In this document: one piece after another, positions 11,401 through 23,800 of the stretch
Numbering within the stretch: the first letter of the stretch is position 1
How the letters are laid out: each line of letters begins with the position of its first letter
NCBI GenBank assembly: GCA_020137815.1
Contig: CM035361.1
Coordinates: 5,738,458 to 5,799,815, forward strand
Source of the DNA: Hormiphora californensis
Lineage: Eukaryota > Ctenophora > Tentaculata > Cydippida > Pleurobrachiidae
Direction of reading: 5' to 3'
Length of the DNA stretch: 61,358 nt
Made by a program: the position numbers and the translations under genes
Notes under the pieces: generated by a model
The model's database searches: none
Told to the model about the DNA's origin: nothing
The model's input: only the letters and a program-made list of their open reading frames with translations

Positions 11401-14400
11401 ATATGACTCTATCGTCCGTAAGGGAATTCTAGTAACAAATGTCATTTGTGCAAAAGTATGGGTCCAATAGTCAAATTTTATGCTTTGAGGCAGTCTATAG
11501 CTATAATTTCTACAATCTTGAACGGTTTTTACTAGAAAAATACCCCAAATTCTACATTTTGTATCATATATGACTCTATCGTCCCAATTGGTAAATTCTC
11601 CAAAAACATCCATAACTCGGGCTAGAAAAGGAGCTAAGAGTCAAATCAGGGCACTAAACTGTGTAGAATCATCGCATTAGTGGGGGTAGAGCACATATTT
11701 AGGTCGCTATCTTGCCCCCTAATTGAGATAATTGGATAATTAGCCAATTATCTGTCCCGCGCATGCTTTGGGAAGGAGTTATTGCTTTGGGAAGGAGTTA
11801 TGAGGCAAATGGGGGCACTAAAATGTGTAGAATCATCACATTAGTGGGGTTAGAGCACATATTTAGGTCTCTATCTGGACCCCTAATTGAGATAATTGGA
11901 TAATTAGCTAATTAGTTGCCCTCCAGCGCTAAAAAATTAAATTTGGCGGAGTATACAAGACAAATGGGGGCACTAAAATGTGTAAAATCGTCGCCTTAGT
12001 GGGGGCAGAGCACATAGCTGAGTTTCTATTCCCGCTCCTAATTGAGATAATTGGATAATTAGCTAATTGACGGTTGCATAATGCCCCCTTTTCACCATAT
12101 ACCGTGGTTTCTGGCTAATCCTGAGCTCTTTTGTTCAATCTAGGGATCTTTTGGCATCCCTTTACCCCATTTGTATCACCTTTGACTCGTTTTACACAAT
12201 AATATAGCACTCTATACAACCCTAGACGCCGAATTCAGCTCTGTACAACCCCCTTGGGCCTTGCTTCATCCTACTCCTAGCTAGACCTCTCATACACCAT
12301 ACTAAACGCCTTCTACAGATCATCTTTATTTCCGATGGAGTTCATGAGAAGTTTCCTTAGTGGCAAATGAGATTGTGAGAGTGATGATGAGAAATAATGT
12401 AGGGGGAATCTAAACTGTGTGTCCAATAATAAAATGGGAAACTGTAGTACATTAGGGGTTGAACGTCTTGTAGGAGCAATAGGATATATCCCAAAAAAAT
12501 CGGTTAGGAAGGTGTATGGATCTCGAAATTATGAGAGGTCTAGGATTAAGCAAGAGGGTTCTAAAGAGCTGAAGTCGGTGTCTAGGGTTGTATTATAGAA
12601 TGCTATATTAGCATGTGTAAAACGAGTCAAAGGTGATACAAATGGGGTAAAGGGATGCCAAAAGATCCCTAGATTGAACAAAAGAGCTCAGGATTAGCCA
12701 GAAACCACGGTATATGGTGAAAAGGGGGCATTATGCAACCGTCAATTAGCTAATTATCCAATTATCTCAATTAGGAGCGGGAATAGAAACTCAGCTATGT
12801 GCTCTGCCCCCACTAAGGCGACGATTTTACACATTTTAGTGCCCCCATTTGTCTTGTATACTCCGCCAAATTTAATTTTTTAGCGCTGGAGGGCAACTAA
12901 TTAGCTAATTATCCAATTATCTCAATTAGGGGTCCAGATAGAGACCTAAATATGTGCTCTAACCCCACTAATGTGATGATTCTACACATTTTAGTGCCCC
13001 CATTTGCCTCATAACTCCTTCCCAAAGCAATAACTCCTTCCCAAAGCATGCGCGGGACAGATAATTGGCTAATTATCCAATTATCTCAATTAGGGGGCAA
13101 GATAGCGACCTAAATATGTGCTCTACCCCCACTAATGCGATGATTCTACACAGTTTAGTGCCCTGATTTGACTCTTAGCTCCTTTTCTAGCCCGAGTTAT
13201 GGATGTTTTTGGAGAATTTACCAATTGGGACGATAGAGTCATATATGATACAAAATGTAGAATTTGGGGTATTTTTCTAGTAAAAACCGTTCAAGATTGT
13301 AGAAATTATAGCTATAGACTGCCTCAAAGCATAAAATTTGACTATTGGACCCATACTTTTGCACAAATGACATTTGTTACTAGAATTCCCTTACGGACGA
13401 TAGAGTCATATATGACACAGTGGGCCCAGCAAAAACTACATGTCGAAACTTCAAATTTCTTTTTCGAGGTAGTTTGTGGTAATAATATCTACTTATAAAC
13501 GAAAAATTAGAAAAATCTATCGAGCCAATCCTTCTCGCCCTTAAAGGGTTAAACGAGAGGTGGAGACAAGCAAATTTGCCCACGTGCACATGATCGAGAC
13601 ACAATGCCATGATATATTAGTTAGTTGGATAGTGATCTGATAAAGGTTTATTAGCCTCATTTAGATTGACAGATAAGCATTATTGTTCTCTCTGGGCTGT
13701 AGTCTATAATATGTATGTGTGTGACAGGGAAGTTTGGTGGGTTTGAACCCCAGCTGGGTTCCAAGAGATTTGACAAATGTTTAGTACCTACTATAAAATC
13801 TTAACTTTTTCTTATATCGTTTCTAGGAAGATATGAAAAAGCTGCCGGCAATTCTGGCAATTATTCTCATTGCTTCATCCTCTCCACGGCCACTCTCTCA
13901 AGTTTCTATCAGAGAGGGAACGTCACGGTCTGCGTATGAAAATCCATATGAAAATTCAAATGAAATCGTGAAAGGGATACCTTCGTATGCTTTTGATGAC
14001 AATCCAATCTCCTGTTTTCATTCAAGTGTAGATAACCAACCGGAGTGGCTTCAACTGACGCTAAGCAGACCGGCCAGGATTAAAGAGATCGTCATCGTTA
14101 ATAGGTATTATTTTAGGCAGGAACCGACCGAATCAGGAAATACTGGTCCCTGATTGGCTGATAACCAGTCACGTGACCTAAATAACGAGTTCTGATTGGT
14201 TGTTTACTTGTTTCGGTCGGTTCCTGATTTTAGGGAACAATTGGTTTGGGCAATAACAGGAACCGACCGAAACAAGAAAATAACCAATCAGAACTCGTTA
14301 TTTATGTCACGTGACTGGTTATCAGCCAATCAGGGACCAGTATTTCCTGATTCGGTCGGTTCCTGGGCAATAACAACTATTATATGTGGATAACTGATTG

Positions 14401-17400
14401 CAGTTGCTTGTCTGTCAGGCCAATACTCTGGCCGCGATCGAAAGAAATGAGAACAGGGTCAGGCACTCAGGCTCCGACAGTTGTTCGAAATTCTCTCCTC
14501 CTGATCACCGCAACTGCTGCTGCACTTAGTAAACTGTTATATTGACTTAATATATTGATGTGTGATGAGAGCTATGCTACATGTAACTAATAAAATGACT
14601 AACTAATAAAATGAAACCTCTTTTGCAGGTTGTATGGTAATAATGCACCAATAACCAACCGACTACTCGGCACTCAAATCTCCCTAATCGGTGCCACAAC
14701 TACTACAACATGCGGGACTATCACCTCTGTTAACCCAAACGGAGGTAACATCGAGGACCAGACCTATACTGTCAAATGCCCTGATATGATAGAGCCAGCG
14801 GTTGCAGTGAGGTTGTATGATGCTGTCCCAGAGGAATTCGGGGGTGCTCTGATCATGAATATAGCAGAGGTCAAGGTTTACGAATTGGATAAATTGGGTA
14901 AGTTCAAATAGTAACTGGTAACTATGCTAATTGGTAACTATGCCAATTGGTAACTATGCTAATTGGTAAATATGCTAATTGCTAATAATGGGTAACTATG
15001 CTAATTGGTAACTATGTTAATAATGGGTAAAAATGCGATCTTAGTTTTATGTGCGGCTCTGCAAAAGTGTACGGGCACACATTTTTGCAGGGTGCTGTAA
15101 CTAGAAATTAGGGACTATTGGAATTAGCATTAAGAAAGCGACAGGCTACACTGTCCCCCAGTGACCTGGGCCAGTGTAGAATTGTGAAATCGGCCCCCGG
15201 GGAAGAGTTGAGTGGAGTGGAGTGGGGAAAGTGGGTGGAGTGGGGTAGAGGGTAGGCGGTAAATGTTAACCAGATCTGAGAGAAAACGTACGTGCAAAAC
15301 CACGTTTTTGTCCATAACTCAGTCATTTCTTGACCAATTTGCAAAATCTTGGGCGCGTTGGAAAGAAGACATTGAGCTCTTTCAAATGAGCCCAATAAAA
15401 CTAAAATCGGCGCAAAGTGCGCGGCGTCATGGCGCAAAATGCGCGTTTTCGCCACCACGCCGCGCAATTTGCGCCAATTTTCATTTTCTTGAGCTCATTT
15501 AAGAGATCTCAATGTCCTCTTTCCAATGAGCCAAAGATTTTGCAAATTGGTCAAGAAATGGCTGAGTTATGAGCAAAAACGTGCGAAATTCTCACAGATC
15601 TGGTTAACATTTACCGCCTACCGGGGTAGAGTGGGGTGGAGTGGGGAAGAGTGGAGTGGGGAGAGTGGGGGAGTGGAGTGGGGAAGAGTGGAGTGGACTG
15701 GTAGAGTGGGGAGAGTGGCCACTAGTGGGGTGGTTTGTTGAGTAAGGGGTGGTTGTTAACCCAAACGGAGGTAACATCGAGGACCAGACCTATACTGTCA
15801 AATGCCCTGATATGATAGAGCCAGCCATCGCAGTGAGACTATATGATGGGGTCCCAGAGGAATTTGGGGGTGCTTTGATCATGAATATAGCAGAGGTCAA
15901 GGTTTACGAATTGGATAAATTGGGTAAGTTCAAATAGTAACTGGTAACTATGCTAATAATGGGTAACTATGCTAATTGGTAACTATGCTAATAATGGGTA
16001 ACTATGGGATCTTAGTTTTATCTACGCCTCTGCAAAAGTGTACGGGCACACATTTTTGCAGGGTGCTGTAACTAGAAATTATTGGAATTAGCATTAAAAA
16101 AGCGACAGGCTACACTGTCCCCCCAGTGACCTGCAGGGACAGTGTAGGATTGTGAAATCGGCCCCCGGGGAAGAGTTGAGTGGAGTGGAGTGGGGAAAGT
16201 GGGTAGAGTGGGGTAGAGTGGGGTGGAGTGGGGAGAGTGGTAGAGTAGGGAGAGTGGGGGAGTGGAGTGGGGTGGAGTGGAGTGGGGTAGAGTGGGGTGG
16301 AGTGGGGTAGAGTGGGGTGGAGTGGGGAAGAGTTGAGTGGAGTGGAGTGGGGAAAGTGGGTGGAGTGGGGTAGAGTGGGTGGAGTGGGGTAGAGTGGGGT
16401 GGAGTGGGGAGAGTGGTCGAGTAGGGAGAGTGGGGGAGTGGAGTGGGGAAGAGTCGAGTGGAGTGGAGTGGGGAGAGTGGGGTAGAGTGGAGTGGAGTGG
16501 AGTGGGGAGAGTGGGGGAGTGGAGTGGGGTAGAGTGGGGTAGAGTGGGGAGAGTGGCCACTAGTGGGGTGGTTGAGATAATAACAATAATTATACCTCAG
16601 ACTCGGTATCCTTATTCCCGATATAACCAACGAATGTACCCCCATGCATATCCCACAGCCCAATAGTCCGATCTGTACTACATGTTAGCAGATATCCAGA
16701 CTCCAACATTCCTCTTGGGGGTATGTAGGCAACACCTGGAAAACATATTGGTAATAAGGGACTACCGACCGAAACAAGTAAAAAACCAATCAGAACTCGT
16801 TATTTAGGTCTCGTTACTGGTTATCAGCCAATCAGGGACCAGTATTTCCTGATTCGGTCGGTAATTCCTGTTAATTAGGAACTACCAGCTGACTTGTCAA
16901 GTCTGTCAGTCTGTGCAGAGACCATATCTGAGGGAACTAGCGAGAGATGCCAGCCATTTTACTGATCATCACGTTGTGTTTGTCATGATTCACCTGGCAT
17001 AATCCCTATTTGTCATTAATCATCATTCTGTCGTAATATAATTGATATGAAGTATGAACAATTTTGCCACTTGTCAGCGCCTATCGACCTGGCTCTTCTG
17101 TTGCAGTTGATACTGACAATGACGCGCGCGCTACTTTCTACAGATGTACTACCGCGCGCGTCACATACAAATTGAGCCGCGGACAACGTTTCATAACAGC
17201 TGCTATTCATTTTGACTGAATTGACATTATTCTCTCTGCCTGTCATTTCATTAGGAACGACATGCACCTTCTCTCTTTGTTAGGTATGCGATAGAAATAC
17301 CTGCGAGCTGCTCAACTCAGCCAATTACAGGAGAGCGTGTGCACAACAATAGTGTTCAACATCATAGCACTTCATTGAACGTTTTTGTTGTGCGATTAGT

Positions 17401-17441
17401 GTGAGCTGGGGAGACGTTAGTGGCATTCGACAATGAAACGA

Positions 17442-17521
<80 letters not shown>

Positions 17522-17640
17522 AGGAGAGAGAGAGAGAGAGAGGAGAGACAGCGCTGACCTCTCTGCTCTCTCGCTCCTCTCTCCGCTCTCTCTCTCCTAC
17601 TCTCTCTCGCTCTCTCTCTCCCTGCTCCTCTCTCCGCCTC

Positions 17641-17680
<40 letters not shown>

Positions 17681-17693
17681 TCTCTCTCTCCTC

Positions 17694-17734
<41 letters not shown>

Positions 17735-17775
17735 CTCTCTCCTCTCTCTCTCTCTCTCTCGTCTCTCTCCCCTCT

Positions 17776-17838
<63 letters not shown>

Positions 17839-20800
17839 CTCCTTTCTCCGCAGTGTCACATGCAATGAGCGTTGTTTGGAAGCAAACATAGAGAGATCAG
17901 AGAGGGAGAGAGAGACTGAATGAATGGGGCACGGTGATTAGAAGAAGAGGGAGTGAGTTTTATGTTTTACAATCCGTGGCAGATTACACAAGTTTCTTGT
18001 GCACCGATTATAATAAACAAAATGAGGGAGGGAGAGAGAGAGCTAGAGAGGCATTAGATACTACATAGAAAGAAAATTTCCAATATTGAAATTAAATCGA
18101 CAGAATCTTGATGAAAATACGTAAACATTCACCACACCCATCTTCTAGTCACGACTCACAGATATCGCACCAAACTTCGTCAGATATGAGACTATGAGAT
18201 TATTGCAGATTTTGTATCTTTCATTTTAGTGGGTGAGGACTGAACTGAGGATTCTAAGCCAGTGGTGGCGAAACCCCGGGGATATGAATGTGACTTTGAG
18301 AAACCACAGAAATTAAGTCTGGACCACATGGAGTATGAATTTCCCCCTGAAATCAGTGTGTGGTCAATTTGTTACCTCAACCCGGTGCACTTGGAAATTA
18401 TAATTGGAAATTCACATCCAAATTGATGTGAACATGTGAAAAAAAGGTTACGTAACAGCTTTACTGCTGAGCAGGATACCAAATTGTTTTCCGTACGTGT
18501 GTGTAAAGCTGCGTACTAATTGATACCCCAATTACAGGTGTTATTGGTGTTTGGCAGTAACAGTTGTAACGATGTAATGGGGTGTCTGTAGCAATATATC
18601 TGTTATGTGTTATATCTGTTTGTCTGTGTGTCAACTGGATCACTATAACATCAATTGTCAGTTTGTTTCTACACACCTGTTTGTCAGTTTGTTTCTACTA
18701 ACCTGTTTGTCAGTTTGTTTCTACTAACCTGTTTGTCAGTTTGTTTCTACTAACCTGTTTGTCAGTTTGTTTCTACTAACCTGTTTGTCAGTTTGTTTCT
18801 ACTAACCTGTTTGTCAGTTTGTTTCTACTAACCTGTTTGTCAGTTTGTTTCTACTAACCTGTTATTGGGTGAGTGTGTTCACTAAACACCTGCTTACAGG
18901 TGAATCCTGCCACTAACCTGTTATTGGGTGAGTGTGTTCACTAAACACCTGTTTACAGGTGAATCCTGCCACTAACCTGTTATTGGGTGAGTGTGTTCAC
19001 TAAACACCTGTTTACAGGTGAATCCTGCCACTAACCTGTTATAGGGTGAGTGTGTTCACTAAACACCTGCTTACAGGTGAAACCTGCCACTAACCTGTTA
19101 TTGGGTGAGGGTGTTCGCTAAACACCTGCTTACAGGTGAAACCTGCCACTAACCTGTTATTGGGTGAGTGTGTTCGCTTAACACCTGCTTACAGGTGAAA
19201 CCTGCCACTAACCTGTTATTGGGTGAGTGTGTTCGCTAAACACCTGCTTACAGGTGAAACCTGCCACTAACCTGTTATTGGGTGAGTGTGTTCGCTAAAC
19301 ACCTGCTTACAGGTGAAACCTGCCACTAAACTGTGATTGGGTGGGTGTGTTCGCTAAACACCTGCTTACAGGTGAAACCTGCCACTAACCTGTTATTGGG
19401 TGAGTGTGTTCGCTAAACACCTGCTTACAGGTGAAACCTGCCACTAACCTGTTATTGGGTGAGTGTGTTCGCTAAACACCTGCTTACAGGTGAAACCTGC
19501 CACTAACCTGTGATTGGGTGGGTGTGTTCACTAAACACCTGCTTACAGGTGAAACCTGCCACTAACCTGTTATTGGGTGAGTGTGTTCGCTAAACACCTG
19601 CTTACAGGTGAAACCTGCCACTAACCTGTTATTGGGTGAGTGTGTTCACTAAACACCTGCTTACAGGTGAAACCTGCCACTAACCTGTTATTGGGTGAGT
19701 GTGTTCGCTAAACACCTGCTTACAGGTGAATCCTGCCACTAACCTGTTATTGGGTGAGTGTGTTCACTAAACACCTGCTTACAGGTGAAACCTGCCACTA
19801 ACCTGTTATTGGGTGAGTGTGTTCACTAAACACCTGCTTACAGGTGAAACCTGCCACTAACCTGTTATTGGGTGAGTGTGTTCGCTAAACACCTGCTTAC
19901 AGGTGAAACCTGCCACTAACCTGTTATAGGGTGAGTGTGTTCGCTAAACACCTGCTTACAGGTGAAACCTGCCACTAACCTGTGATAGGGTGAGTGTGTT
20001 CGCTAAACACCTGCTTACAGGTGAAACCTGCCACTAACCTGTTATTGGGTGAGTGTGTTCGCTAAACACCTGCTTACAGGTGAAACCTGCCACTAACCTG
20101 TTATAGGGTGAGTGTGTTCGCTAAACACCTGCTTACAGGTGAAACCTGCCACTAACCTGTGATAGGGTGAGTGTGTTCGCTAAACACCTGCTTACAGGTG
20201 AAACCTGCCACTAACCTGTTATTGGGTGAGTGTGTTCACTAAACACCTGCTTACAGGTGAAACCTGCCACTAACCTGTTATTGGGTGAGTGTGTTCGCTA
20301 AACACCTGCTTACAGGTGAAACCTGCCACTAACCTGTTATAGGGTGAGTGTGTTCGCTAAACACCTGCTTACAGGTGAAACCTGCCACTAACCTGTGATA
20401 GGGTGAGTGTGTTCGCTAAACACCTGCTTACAGGTGAAACCTGCCACTAACCTGTTATTGGGTGAGTGTGTTCGCTAAACACCTGCTTACAGGTGAAACC
20501 TGCCACTCTGTTAGTCACTGGATCGTCACTGATTGTCTGTAGAACCTCACTACCACCTGAAAATGAGTTTTACAAATAGAAAATAACAAGCTTCCTGCAA
20601 TCTCTCAGACTACGATAAAGGACCAAGAAAGATGGAAAAATCAGTGAATGCAATGCCCAATACAATAATTTGGGCCTCACTAAATAAACATATTCAGGGC
20701 CTAATAAATTAGGAATCATTATTATTCAGGGCCTAATTATCAGAATTACTAATTAGGGCCTCATTATAATTATTCAGGATCGAATTATAGTGTTGGTAAC

Positions 20801-23800
20801 GAAATTACCCCTCTGTAGAGGGCATTGCGATAGTAAGGCACGTATTAGCGTGCCCGCAATGTAGGGGTAATTGCGTTACCAAATTATAGTGATGTCCATG
20901 ATACCTGGTACACTATCCCTCAACTCATCAAGTGCCTGGTCATCGAATCCCCACAAATACACACAACCATCCTCGCTGGCTGCAACCTGTAGTAGAAGGG
21001 TTCAAGTTGAGTTTGTCAAAGAATAAGGATATCAGTTGATTATTTATTAGCCACGCATAATCAGTAAATATGATTTGTCAAGATTTACAACTTTGACTTG
21101 TTGTAATTCTATTCTATCAATGACAGAGAATGTGAAACACTAAAAGGGACATGTACTCCACAGTTGTACGTGATGTTTATAGCATGGTTGTGACATGTTT
21201 TTAACACATTTTTACTGCACTGTAACATGTTATGTACCAGTTGCCTGGTAAGACTGTGTTTCGGGCGCCCCTTCCTTTACAAATGTATAGGGAGGGGTAG
21301 AACATAACAAATGTACCAGTATATCAAGTTGCTGTAACATGTTATGTACCAGCAGGAACCGACAGAAACAAGTAAATAACCAATCAGAAATCGTTATTTA
21401 GGTCACGTGACTGGTTATCAGCCAATCAGAGACCAGTATTTACTAAGCTGTAACATGTTATGTACATACCAGTATGTCAAGTTGCTCGATGAATATCATC
21501 TTGCTGATGCTCCTGTGACCCTCACCGTTCATTTCCCTCAGACTCCTCTTTCTCTCACTCGTCATTACATCCTGTAAAGTGAGATTGCTAATTTAACTAC
21601 AGTTGGACCCCGATTTAGTGGCATCCTCGGGGGAAAGGGTTTTGTCCACTAAATCGGGGTGTCCACTAAATCGGGGTCAAATAATGTTAATTTCCTATTT
21701 CGGGGGGAAAAATCCTGCCACTAAATCGGGGTGCCACTAAATTGGGGTCCGACTGTAGTTGAGAGTGAGATGGATTCTCTGGATGATCAATAAATTTTGC
21801 TTCTGCTAAAATATTCTATAGAATTTAGGTATAAATATGATTACGCATTTTTATTGCCAATCTTTATTGGAATGCGAAACTGACGAAAGTTGGTGAGCAT
21901 TCGAATGTCAATTTCCCGATACTGGAATTAGTAATTCCATTGACGTAGCTTCGCTGTGTGGTATTGAGAGTAAAATGAATAACTTTTGTAATGGTAAAAT
22001 TGCGAGCTGCTCAATTGCAACAACAATTATTATTGTTGCACTTGAGATCAGCTCGATATTCTTCCTACCTACTAAATTACAAAATTTCACCCTTCGACAC
22101 TAATTTCCTGTAATTATTATCGGAAATCAGTGTCGAAGGAAGGGAGGCTTCCTAATGACAAAAGTACCACGGCATTGCTATAATTTGGGCATGGGAAAAA
22201 GGTGGAGCCATACCTGGAGAGAGAAAGTGTCACAACTACTGTGTGATTTTAAATGACTGAGACTGGTATATTGCGAATTGCGTGAAAACTATGGCATCTT
22301 TCGACTTCAAATTTTGGGACATGATAAAACTAGGTTGTAGCAATTTTCTCCTAGTTTTACAGCAAATTTCAATGTTCCTGAATGAATCTATTGCCCAAAA
22401 ACCTCCTCCAACTTTACACAGTCATATCTCTGGAGTCTAATGAGATAGAGAGTTCACATTTTTAGGAGAGACAGATAAGACGATTTCGAATGTTTTGTCT
22501 GCTTTACGAGTTGCTACATTTTACCATTTGTTCACAGGAACTGTTTAAAGTGATGTAACACGCTCTAATTAGGCCAAATTTAGGTCATTTTACCCCTCAA
22601 AGATCACATGTCCAGCTGCATCTAGTGGGCTAATGAGGCCTTGAACACGCATACGTCACGTGTTACTGTAGAGCTACAGCTCTCCTTTTCCATCTTGAAC
22701 CAGCAGACATGATCATGGTGTCTGGAAGTGGTAACAAGCTGTAGAAAACCAGACAGACTAGACGCTCTCTACTTCAACATATCACTCTCTCCCTTTCTCG
22801 TTATAAGGTCACGTGACTGGAATTGGGATCTCGACATGATCACAATTAAAGAGAAACAACGATTTTGCAGTACTAATATTCAATGTCTACAAAGCGTTCT
22901 CTCTCTCACACACACACACACTCTCTCTCTCTCTCCCATGTCGAGATCCCAATTCCAGTCACGTGACCTTATAACGAGAAAGGGAGAGAGTGATATGTTG
23001 AAGTAGAGAGCGTCTAGTCTGTCTGGTTTTCTACAGCTTGTTACCACTTCCAGACACCATGATCATGTCTGCTGGTTCAAGATGGAAAAGGAGAGCTGTA
23101 GCTCTACAGTAACACGTGACGTATGCGTGTTCAAGGCCTCATTAGCCCACTAGATGCAGCTGGACATGTGATCTTTGAGGGGTAAAATGACCTAAATTTG
23201 GCCTAATTAGAGCGTGTTACATCACTTTAAACAGTTCCTGTGAACAAATGGTAAAATGTAGCAACTCGTAAAGCAGACAAAACATTCGAAATCGTCTTAT
23301 CTGTCTCTCCTAAAAATGTGAACTCTCTATCTCATTAGACTCCAGAGATATGACTGTGTAAAGTTGGAGGAGGTTTTTGGGCAATAGATTCATTAAGGAA
23401 CATTGAAATTTGCTGTAAAACTAGGAGAAAATTGCTACAACCTAGTTTTATCATGTCCCAAAATTTGAAGTCGAAAGATGCCATAGTTTTCACGCAATTC
23501 GCAATATACCAGTCTCAGTCATTTAAAATCACACAGTATTATACATTTAAAAGTTATACCTGGACAGAGATTGTTACTTTAGCCCTAGGGGTGAGTGAGA
23601 TTGTTACTTTAACTAGGGTGAGAGTTACCTGGAGAGAGATTGTTACTTTAACTAGGGTGAGAGTTATACCTGGAGAGAGAAAGTGTCACAGCTGTACATA
23701 AAGTTGTTAAGTTGGAGTTGTTCCCATATTGTAACTCGACCTTCACTGTCACCTAAAAGGAAAGTGTTACAATCTAACTTGGGTAAAGCAGGGAGGTTAG

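Noticed and set aside
16072-16663. Long minus-strand frames rich in His, Ser, Thr, Pro
   Set aside because: They are translations of the GTGGAGTGGG minisatellite. The real coding part on that strand is exon 13 of the WD40 gene in another frame.
17362-17891. 150-175 codon frames on both strands
   Set aside because: Translations of GA/TC microsatellite (Arg-Glu and Ser-Leu runs).
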